A DNA stretch of 5,314 nucleotides from NCBI GenBank assembly GCA_937897265.1, contig CALCPT010000580.1:1-5314 (forward strand), in the 5' to 3' direction. How positions within the stretch are numbered: position 1 is the first letter of the stretch; each line of letters starts with the position of its first letter. The translations under genes were made by a program, and so were the position numbers. Origin of the DNA: an uncultured Alcaligenaceae bacterium (lineage in GTDB: Bacteria; Pseudomonadota; Gammaproteobacteria; Burkholderiales; Burkholderiaceae_B). This document shows, piece after piece, positions 1 to 5,143 of this stretch. Under the pieces are notes generated by a model. The model saw only the letters and a program-made list of their open reading frames with translations, made no database searches and had not been told where the DNA came from.

Positions 1-738
1 GGTTATATTTTTTATGAGTGCTACTCGATTCTGCATTTGAGCTGGCCGGTGGCTGCGCTTGCAGCCACTTTCGCAGCAAGTCTATTCGGTGTGCTGCTTG
101 ACCGCTACGTCTACGCAATCATTCAACGTCACGAAGGCTCATTTTTTACGGTGTTTGTCGCCTCGTTTGGCATGGCCATCATCGTTCAAAACTTAGTAGC
201 GATGATCTTTGACCGAGGCGCAGTCACGGTATCCACTCCGTTGAGCAAAAGCCTTGAAATGCTACCTGGGCTCTACGTCGCACCGATTGCAGCGGTTGTG
301 ATTCTTTGCGCAATCATATTTTTTGCGGGGCTGCAGTGGCTGCTGACCAAAACCAATATGGGGATCGCCCTTCGGGCGCTCGGTGAAAATCCCACACTGA
401 TTGAGGTCTATGGTCTGACCCCTCGCCTGCTGTCACAGTATGTCTTTTTAATTGGTTCGGTTTTGGTTGTTCCCGCCGCCATCCTGACTGCAGCAACCTC
501 TGGGTTAAACCCAGCCATGGGTAACCATGTGATGCTCATCAGCATTGCCGCAACGATCGTAGGAGGCGTCGGTAGTTTGCGCGGGGCCGCAATGGCTGGT
601 TTGATTTTAGGGATGGCAGAGAACCTATGCCTGTCTGTCATTGATCCCCAATGGAGCGAAGCGGTCACTTTTGTGATTCTGTTCTTGTTCATCCTGTTCC
701 GCCCCGGTGGTGTGTACGGTCGCGCGGTTGTGTCCTAA
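1..738 (+). CDS. livH: LivH-type branched-chain/carboxylate ABC transporter permease, 5' partial
   Basis: Inner-membrane permease of the HAAT (Liv) family of ABC importers, which pairs with LivM to form the translocation channel. The frame is open from base 1 to the TAA at 736-738, giving 245 residues; the family is usually about 290, so roughly 40 N-terminal residues lie outside the window. A TTG at 37 could be taken as a start, but the codons before it are hydrophobic and in frame, so it is internal. The cytoplasmic coupling loop that contacts the ATPase is at about 355-414 (GIALRALGENPTLIEVYG). The family block IVGGVGSLRGAAMAG lies near 556-600, and the typical C-terminal FRPGGVYGR at 697-723. 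Several hydrophobic spans alternate with these loops. livM begins 13 bases after the stop. I am confident of the family; the substrate cannot be read from this protein. Confidence 0.95.
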   Translation, partial: GYIFYECYSILHLSWPVAALAATFAASLFGVLLDRYVYAIIQRHEGSFFTVFVASFGMAIIVQNLVAMIFDRGAVTVSTPLSKSLEMLPGLYVAPIAAVVILCAIIFFAGLQWLLTKTNMGIALRALGENPTLIEVYGLTPRLLSQYVFLIGSVLVVPAAILTAATSGLNPAMGNHVMLISIAATIVGGVGSLRGAAMAGLILGMAENLCLSVIDPQWSEAVTFVILFLFILFRPGGVYGRAVVS

Positions 739-740
739 AA

Positions 741-745
741 GAGAA
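741..745 (+). promoter_or_regulatory. Likely ribosome binding site of livM
   Basis: The purine run AAAAGAGAA ends 6 bases before the ATG at 752, and its GAGAA core lies at 741-745. It is a modest match to Shine-Dalgarno, but it decides for 752 over the upstream in-frame GTG at 707. Confidence 0.4.
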
Positions 746-751
746 CATCAC

Positions 752-1636
752 ATGATTGCCTATCTTCAAAATATTGCCGTACTGTTTTGCATCAACGCGA
801 TTTTGGCGCTGACCTTAAATTTCATTATGGGTTACGCCGGTATTTTTTCCCTCGCGCATGCCATCTTCTTCGGGGTCGGCGCCTACGCAACCGCGTATAT
901 CGCCATGCACGCGTCTGACTCGTTGTTACTGTGTATGGCGGCCTCTGCCGCCATTGCCGCAGTGTTATCCATGGCGCTAGCGCTGCCAGCCCTGCGTGTT
1001 CGCGGCGAGTACTTTGTCGCGGCCTCCCTCGGTTTGCAAGTGATCGGTGTCACGATCTTTTCTGAATGGAAATCCATTACCGGCGGCCTAGGCGGGATGA
1101 TCGGGATTCCACGCCCTAAACTCTGGGGCTATACCTTCAACGACGACACCGCCTTTCTTGCCCTCGCACTCGTTGTACTCGGTTTAGTAGTGGGGATTAC
1201 CGCACTACTCGTGCGCGGCAGTTTTGGTCGCAGTCTCATGGCGATCCGCGACAGTGAATCGGCCGCACAGACGTACGGCAAACACGTCAATGCCATCAAA
1301 ACCCTCTCTGTTGCAGTCGCCGCAGGCTTGGCGGGGGTCGCAGGCTCACTCTATGCTTTTTATATAAGCTTTATCAACGTCGAAAGCTTCATGTTAGAGA
1401 CCTCGATTTTATTGATGGCGATGGTTATTATCGGTGGCACCGGCACCCTGTTTGGGCCGATCGTTGGCGCGGCCTTACTGATGTCGCTGCCAGCTGCCCT
1501 GACCTATCTGCCGTTTCTACCACCGACTGAGCTCGGCTCGATTCAACAAATCATTTATGGTTTAGCGATGGTGCTCTTGATGATGTTTCGCCCAGGCGGT
1601 TTGGTGGGTGGGCGCAGCAAGGAGAAGTCAGCATGA
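752..1636 (+). CDS. livM: LivM-type branched-chain/carboxylate ABC transporter permease
   Basis: Second integral-membrane permease of the Liv importer, the partner of LivH. The 294 residues are a normal length for short LivM proteins. The ATG at 752 is preferred over a GTG at 707 in the same frame: the 707 start would overlap livH by 32 bases and add a polar, unconserved leader, whereas 752 follows a purine-rich stretch (AAGAGAA) and begins with the hydrophobic first helix. The family motif GYAGIFSLAHAIFFGVGAYA is at residues 27-46. The cytoplasmic EAA-like coupling loop (RSLMAIRDSESAAQTYG) is at 160-176, IGGTGTLFGPIVGA at 227-240, and the C-terminal FRPGGLVGG at 279-287. Many hydrophobic helices lie between. 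The stop codon overlaps the livG start by 4 bases (ATGA), so translation is probably coupled. Confidence 0.97.
   Translation: MIAYLQNIAVLFCINAILALTLNFIMGYAGIFSLAHAIFFGVGAYATAYIAMHASDSLLLCMAASAAIAAVLSMALALPALRVRGEYFVAASLGLQVIGVTIFSEWKSITGGLGGMIGIPRPKLWGYTFNDDTAFLALALVVLGLVVGITALLVRGSFGRSLMAIRDSESAAQTYGKHVNAIKTLSVAVAAGLAGVAGSLYAFYISFINVESFMLETSILLMAMVIIGGTGTLFGPIVGAALLMSLPAALTYLPFLPPTELGSIQQIIYGLAMVLLMMFRPGGLVGGRSKEKSA
1619..1625 (+). promoter_or_regulatory. Ribosome binding site of livG
   Basis: AAGGAGA ends 7 bases before the livG ATG at 1633. This is a strong Shine-Dalgarno match at normal spacing, placed inside the 3' end of livM, and it supports the overlapping ATGA start. Confidence 0.7.
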
Positions 1637-2385
1637 CGACCCCAACTTCATCGCAAGAGATCTTGCTACAAATCAGAAATTTAAATAAAAACTTTGGTGG
1701 TTTACAAGCCATTGATGATGTCACCCTAGATCTACCGGCAGGTGTGATTACCACCTTGGTGGGGCCTAATGGCGCGGGCAAAACGACCTTATTTAATCTG
1801 ATCACAGGGCATTTAATTCCTAGCAGTGGCACTGTGCATTGGTTGGGCAAGCCTCTCAAAGGCTTTCAGCCCTGGCAAGTCGCCCGCCTGGGGATTGCTC
1901 GCACGTTTCAGGACTTGCGCCTCTATAGTCAGATGACTGTCGAAGAAAATATCATGACAGTGATGGAGCGTGGCAGTTGGCTCTGGCAAGGTGGAGGTCG
2001 CGCCGCTGAACAACGCGTAACCGAAATTTTGGCTGAGACACAACTTACGGACAAGCGCAAAGAGCGAGCAGTTGATCTGGCTTACGCTGAACGAAAGTTT
2101 TTAAGTCTCGCCCGCATCATGGCTAGTCAGGCCAAGCTCTGGTTACTTGACGAGCCGGCCTCGGGTCTTGATCCCCGTTCTTTCGAGCGCTTTGTGACCC
2201 TACTGCGCGATTACGCCAAGCGCGGAATCACAATTTGTATCATTGAGCACAATTTAGATATCGTGATCAAACTGTCAGATCGTGTCGCGTTTTTGGATCA
2301 AGGAAAACTCTTGGCCCAAGGCAGCTCAGAAGACATCTTAAAAGATCCGCACCTGGCAGCCATCTATTTTGGAGAGCGCGCATGA
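1633..2385 (+). CDS. livG: LivG-type ABC transporter ATP-binding protein
   Basis: Cytoplasmic ATPase subunit that powers the Liv importer, forming a dimer with LivF. At 250 residues it is full length. Walker A GPNGAGKTT is at residues 44-52, the Q-loop RTFQ at 90-93, Walker B LWLLDEP at 169-175 with D173 and catalytic E174, the D-loop SGLD at 177-180, and the switch histidine H206 in IEHNL. The ABC signature position reads LAYAERK (149-155) instead of the usual LSYGQQR or LSGGQ: the serine and the glycine are both replaced by alanine, and the Q-R pair by R-K. The residues after it (FLSLARIM) keep the family pattern, so the subunit is probably still functional. The LivG-type C-terminus DPHLAAIYFGE is present. 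The gene overlaps livM and livF by 4 bases on each side. Confidence 0.97.
   Translation: MTTPTSSQEILLQIRNLNKNFGGLQAIDDVTLDLPAGVITTLVGPNGAGKTTLFNLITGHLIPSSGTVHWLGKPLKGFQPWQVARLGIARTFQDLRLYSQMTVEENIMTVMERGSWLWQGGGRAAEQRVTEILAETQLTDKRKERAVDLAYAERKFLSLARIMASQAKLWLLDEPASGLDPRSFERFVTLLRDYAKRGITICIIEHNLDIVIKLSDRVAFLDQGKLLAQGSSEDILKDPHLAAIYFGERA
2371..2376 (+). promoter_or_regulatory. Ribosome binding site of livF
   Basis: GGAGAG lies 5 bases before the livF ATG at 2382, inside the end of livG. It is a good match at short but workable spacing and supports the 4-base overlap start. Confidence 0.6.
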
Positions 2386-3098
2386 CCGCCGCTAATTTTC
2401 TTGAAGCCAAGAACCTGCGCGTTGGTTATGGCGGCAGGCCAGTGCTAGACAACTTTAACGTGAACCTCGCCTACAACGAAGTGCTCTGCCTGATCGGACA
2501 CAACGGCGCAGGAAAATCAACCTTATTGAAAGCCTTGTTTGGCCTTGTACCGCTTGCCGAAGGCACAATTACCCTTGAGGGCAAAACCGTTGCCAAGCCC
2601 GATCCGCGCGGCATGAACGCCGCCAGTATCGCACTGGTTCCTGAAGGCCGAGGCGTCTTCCCAGGCTTAACCGTTGCCGAGATTATGCGACTGGGCTTTT
2701 GGGCTAACGGCATCCCTGCAGGCGAGCAGGCTGCCCGGCTTGATTGGGTCATGAGCGTGCTCCCGATGATCAAAAAGTTTTATACGCAGCGTGCGGGCAC
2801 TCTCTCGGGTGGCCAACAACAAATGGTGTCGTTAGGCCGTGCCCTACTGGGCCAACCCCGTTGCCTCTTGCTCGACGAGCCTTCGATTGGCTTAGCGCCA
2901 AAACTTTTTCAGGATTTGGCGGGTCCGATACGCGCCCTGCAGCAAGAGCGCAAGATGTCGATTTTGATCGTTGAACAAAATATTCGCGAAGCGCTCAAAA
3001 TCTCGGATCGTGTCATCGTCATGAAATCAGGACAATTGATTCGTGAAGGTACGCCTGAAGCCTTTAGCAACAATGCCGATCTGATGGAACTCTATTGA
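2382..3098 (+). CDS. livF: LivF-type ABC transporter ATP-binding protein
   Basis: Second ATPase of the Liv importer, partner of LivG. At 238 residues it is full length for LivF. Walker A GHNGAGKST is at residues 39-47, the Q-loop region with the typical LivF VPEGRGVFPGLTV at 86-98, the canonical signature LSGGQQQ at 141-147, and Walker B CLLLDEP at 161-167 (D165, E166). The switch-histidine position carries Q199 in IVEQN, which is normal for LivF and not a defect. If LivG and LivF form the heterodimer, the atypical signature of LivG completes the site containing the LivF Walker A, while this canonical signature completes the LivG site. The next gene starts one base after the stop, with no room for a terminator or promoter. 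Confidence 0.97.
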   Translation: MTAANFLEAKNLRVGYGGRPVLDNFNVNLAYNEVLCLIGHNGAGKSTLLKALFGLVPLAEGTITLEGKTVAKPDPRGMNAASIALVPEGRGVFPGLTVAEIMRLGFWANGIPAGEQAARLDWVMSVLPMIKKFYTQRAGTLSGGQQQMVSLGRALLGQPRCLLLDEPSIGLAPKLFQDLAGPIRALQQERKMSILIVEQNIREALKISDRVIVMKSGQLIREGTPEAFSNNADLMELY

Positions 3099-3099
3099 C

Positions 3100-3666
3100 A
3101 TGTCGCAGTCGTGCGCGTTGCACTCGGTCTATCAACATCATGTAGTTCAAACACCAGGCGCGACCATGCTGATTCAAGACGATCAGCACATCTCGTATTT
3201 GCAGTTTGAACAACTCGTTCAAGAGACTGAAGCGTGGTTACTTCAACAAGGCGTCAAACGGGGTGACCATGTTGCGGTGTGGTTGATCAACCGTGTCGAA
3301 TGGCTGGCAATATTTTTTGCGCTTGCGCGCGTAGGCGCCACATTGGTTGCCGTCAATACAAAATACCGTAGCCACGAAGTTCACTACATCCTGGCAAACT
3401 CGCACGCCCAGTTTTTAATCTTGCAGCTGAATTTTCGAAAAATTGATTTTGCGCAAGTGATTGAAGGCGTTGATGCAAGTGATTTACCGCATCTCAAAAC
3501 AATCATGATGGTTGATGCAGATGCGAGCACACCGGCCACTCTGTTGAATCGTCCCGTTATTCGCTTTGTGCCCACGCTCGCACACTTCAGCGGCGCCATC
3601 GACGAGGTGACGCGCTTGCCCGGCGCCAGCGAGTTGGCCAGCCCCGGCCGCGGGTTGAAGACATAG
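3100..3666 (+). CDS. AMP-forming acyl-CoA synthetase/CoA ligase, N-terminal part, truncated at a junction
   Basis: N-terminus of a class I adenylate-forming enzyme, which activates a carboxylic acid with ATP to an acyl-AMP and then an acyl-CoA in the cytoplasm. Family features are the early block GVKRGDHVAVWLINRVEWL at residues 51-69 and VNTKYRSHEVHYIL at 85-98, a segment typical of fatty-acid, aromatic and alicyclic acid CoA ligases. The start lies one base after livF; GGAA at 3086-3089 is only a weak ribosome site. Homology appears to end near residue 160-164 (about base 3580-3592). The last 25 or so codons, to the TAG at 3664-3666, are antisense to a gamma-glutamyltransferase piece and are not native. 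The catalytic P-loop (TSGTTG-like) and the rest of the usual 500-550 residues are missing. The operon position suggests that the enzyme activates the acid imported by the transporter; the exact substrate cannot be told. Confidence 0.87.
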   Translation: MSQSCALHSVYQHHVVQTPGATMLIQDDQHISYLQFEQLVQETEAWLLQQGVKRGDHVAVWLINRVEWLAIFFALARVGATLVAVNTKYRSHEVHYILANSHAQFLILQLNFRKIDFAQVIEGVDASDLPHLKTIMMVDADASTPATLLNRPVIRFVPTLAHFSGAIDEVTRLPGASELASPGRGLKT

Positions 3667-3719
3667 AGGTAGTTGTTGGGAACGAGGCCGGTGCCCGGCA
3701 CCATGTAGCGCGCGCCGAA
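3591..3719 (-). pseudogene. Gamma-glutamyltransferase fragment (small-subunit interior)
   Basis: Minus-strand translation from about 3719 down to 3591 gives about 43 residues that match the small catalytic subunit of gamma-glutamyltranspeptidase: FGARYMVPGTGLVPNNYLYV, then FNPRPG, then APGKRVTSSMAP. VPGTG-x-x-x-NN and PGKR-x-x-SSM are hallmark blocks of this family, which transfers or hydrolyses the gamma-glutamyl group of glutathione. The SS pair is part of the active-site pocket in known members. There is no start, no autoprocessing threonine and no C-terminus: similarity stops abruptly after MAP, where the plus-strand CoA ligase begins. The DNA is GC-rich, unlike the liv operon. I read it as a piece of a foreign gene joined here, not as a local gene that decayed. 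Confidence 0.75.
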
Positions 3720-3791
3720 CAGGTGGGCCGTGTCGTTGGCGGTGCCGTAGAAGCGCTTGATCAGGTCCGTGAGCTCCTCGGCGTCGAGCTT
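3720..3791 (-). other. Unassigned coding-like stretch between two gene fragments
   Basis: The minus-strand frame shared by the flanking fragments stays open here and reads about 24 residues, including DAEELTDLIKRFYGTANDTA. It looks like a real soluble protein segment, but I do not recognise it. It fits neither the phosphodiesterase before it nor the gamma-glutamyltransferase after it. One possibility is that the DTAHL end belongs to the transferase, whose family has a DT-T/A-HL block some 20-25 residues before the FG-x-x-x-VPGTG block, with the bases in between lost. Boundaries are approximate. Confidence 0.3.
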
Positions 3792-4104
3792 CTTCTCGGT
3801 CGCGACCGAGTCGGCCTCGGTGTAGGTATGGCAGGTGCAGCGGGTGCTCTCGCCGGCGGGTTTGAAGAGGTGCTCGTTGATCGGTGGCCAACTGACCAGC
3901 GAAACGACATCGGTCGCGGGCTGCGAGGCCCGGAAGCGTTCGAGAAAATTCGGGTAGCGGGCGAGATTCGAGCCGCGGAACGAGTTGTCGGTGACGCCGT
4001 GCTTGTTGTGCCAGACGCCGGTGAAGACGCTGGTCCAGCCGGGACCGCTGAAAGTGTCCTGCTGGGTCGGCTTGTCGAGTTCTCCGCCGGCGTAGGCCGT
4101 CCAG
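3792..4104 (-). pseudogene. Alkaline phosphatase/type I phosphodiesterase superfamily fragment
   Basis: Minus-strand translation from about 4103 to 3792 gives roughly 104 residues with the active-site region of the alkaline phosphatase/phosphodiesterase/sulfatase superfamily. It contains TAYAGGE, then TQQDTFSGPGWTSVFTGVW, NKHGVTDNSF, YPNFLERF, SWPPINEHLF and YTEADSVATEK. The GPGW-x-S-x-x-TG-x-W-x-x-KHGV-x-DN block follows the nucleophile in these metal-dependent phospho- or sulfo-hydrolases. The preceding N-terminal strand with the first metal-binding aspartate is absent: at 4105 the sequence switches to an RND pump on the other strand. The later metal-binding histidines are also missing. It is GC-rich and has no start or stop of its own. 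Assignment to the superfamily is fairly sure; the exact enzyme is not. Confidence 0.7.
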
Positions 4105-4443
4105 GTGACGGTGCCGCTCGCGATGATCGGCGTCGTCTGGGTGCTGTGGCTCGCGAACATCCCCGTCACGATCATGGTGTTCCTCGGCCTCATCATCCTC
4201 GTCGGCATCGTCGTGAACAACGCGATCGTCCTCATCGACTACATCAACACGCTCCGCGGCCGCGGCCTGGACAAACGCGAGGCCATCATCGAAGCCGGTC
4301 GCGCGCGCCTCCGCCCGATCATCATGACCGCGCTCACCACCGTCGTCGGCCTCGTCCCCATGGCGCTCGGCATCGGCGAGGGCGCCGAGATCCGTGCTCC
4401 GATGGCGATCACCGTCATCGTCGGCCTCTCCACCGCGACGATC
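4105..4443 (+). pseudogene. RND efflux pump, C-terminal transmembrane fragment
   Basis: About 113 residues from the last transmembrane helices of an AcrB-like resistance-nodulation-division (RND) inner-membrane pump, which exports drugs or other toxic compounds using the proton gradient. Visible are VPLAMIGVVWVLWL, the highly conserved FLGLIILVGIVVNNAIVLID, the amphipathic stretch [20 protein letters not shown] and [24 protein letters not shown]. The piece corresponds roughly to the last 120-150 residues of a protein usually about 1030 long. It begins without a natural start; GTG at 4105 is coincidental. It breaks off at VGLSTAT, where the family continues with another hydrophobic helix (LLTL...VPV) but this sequence turns polar. 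Strongly GC-rich (42 of 60 bases at 4321-4380). Confidence 0.88.
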
Positions 4444-4569
4444 ACCGAGAACCTGCGCGCGCAGTCTCCGCAGATGAAATCGCTGAACGAGGCGCTGGAC
4501 AATCGGAACCTCGGGCGGGCCTTCGATCTCCTCAAGCCCAACACCGTCGAGGTGCCCTTAGCCAAGGGG
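4444..4569 (+). other. Unassigned coding-like insert between two RND fragments
   Basis: The plus-strand frame stays open and reads about 42 polar residues, including [20 protein letters not shown] and [20 protein letters not shown]. It is not part of an RND pump at this point, and I do not recognise the family. Codons such as TTA and AGT near 4558-4580 are unusual beside the GC-ending codons of its neighbours. It may be one or two further joined pieces; both ends are approximate. Confidence 0.3.
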
Positions 4570-4884
4570 CCGGAAAGTGCCGCGAAGCTGTGGGTCAAGA
4601 TGCCTGAGGGCGAGCGCGACCGCACGCAGAACCAGATGATGGCCGACATCCGCAAGCAGTTCGCCAAGTTCGCCGGGGTCAAGTTCAGCTTGGCCGAGGC
4701 CGGCATGGTCGACGGCGACATGGACGTCCGCGAGTCGCCCATCGCGCTCTCCGTGCGCGGGCCGGACATGGCCACGCTCGCCGAGACCGCCGGCAAGATC
4801 GAGGCGCTCGTCCGCGCCACGCCCGGCTCCGCGGACATCTCCAGCACCTACGCGCCCGGCCAGCCCGAGCTGCGCGCCCGCATC
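4570..4884 (+). pseudogene. RND efflux pump, periplasmic porter-domain fragment
   Basis: About 105 residues matching the second-half periplasmic porter region (PC1 and the start of PC2 in AcrB terms) of RND pumps. Visible are [20 protein letters not shown], a helix [38 protein letters not shown], then [20 protein letters not shown] and LRARI. In family members the corresponding blocks are x-IYVKL-x-x-x-x-x-R-x-x-SQ, P-I-x-x-x-x-RGPD and PGV-x-D-x-x-x-x-x-x-GKPELR. In a normal pump this region lies several hundred residues before the transmembrane piece at 4105-4443, so the order here is inverted along the protein. The frame runs on to a TAA at 4915-4917, but pump similarity ends at about 4884, where composition turns AT-rich. 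Confidence 0.8.
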
Positions 4885-5143
4885 GAAAAGGCTGAAAAGG
4901 ATGATGAGGAACTTTAACCTTATGAACCTAAAAAGTTAAAGAATGATGGAATTCCTTGGCATTAAAAGGGATGGCGACACGATTATGATGCTAACTTAAC
5001 TATTGATGAAAAAATCAGAAATGAAATGCTTATTGATGAGACTTTTGCAGTTTATCTATATAAGATATCGCTCAAGACTAACCCTACTTTCTATAAGCTT
5101 GTTCTAGCGTTCGTGATCTTCTTTAGAGAGAGTCTGAACTACA
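4885..5143 (+). other. AT-rich coding-like fragment, possibly from a TAA=Gln (ciliate-type) genome
   Basis: In one plus-strand frame this stretch reads like continuous protein except for TAA at 4915-4917 and 4963-4965; a third TAA follows at 5164-5166, beyond the likely join. Residues include EKAEKDDEEL, then PYEPKKLKNDGIPWH, then KGWRHDYDANLTIDEKIRNE, DETFAVYLYKISLKTNPTFY and KLVLAFVIFFRESLNYIGW. There is no TGA or TAG in the frame and no CAA or CAG. If TAA is read as glutamine, as in ciliate nuclear code, the whole stretch is open. Under the standard code only 4966-5163 is open and no start is evident. The other frames I read are broken and look non-coding. I cannot name the protein. A low-GC bacterial fragment with intergenic DNA at its left is the alternative. 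Confidence 0.4.

Noticed and set aside
37..39. TTG at 37 as the real start of livH
   Set aside because: The same frame is open to base 1 with hydrophobic residues, and the family needs about 40 more N-terminal residues.
707..751. Upstream GTG start of livM at 707
   Set aside because: It would overlap livH by 32 bases and add a polar leader unlike LivM. The ATG at 752 has a purine-rich site and starts at the conserved hydrophobic N-terminus.
2974..3000. LivF lacking the H-loop histidine as a defect
   Set aside because: Glutamine in the VEQN position is the normal state in the LivF family.
3099..3100. Promoter or terminator between livF and the CoA ligase gene
   Set aside because: Only one base separates the genes and no stem-loop was seen around the join; they are best read as one transcript.
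3384..4235. 283-codon minus-strand ORF as a genuine multidomain protein
   Set aside because: It is a run of partial phosphodiesterase and transferase pieces, begins antisense to an RND gene and ends antisense to the CoA ligase. No essential domain is complete.
3723..4607. 294-codon plus-strand ORF
   Set aside because: Arg/His/Gly-rich translation typical of the wrong frame of GC-rich DNA. It is antisense to the phosphodiesterase piece and out of frame with the RND pieces.
4239..4847. 202-codon minus-strand ORF
   Set aside because: Antisense shadow of the RND pieces; Ser/Ala/Arg-rich with no recognisable motif.
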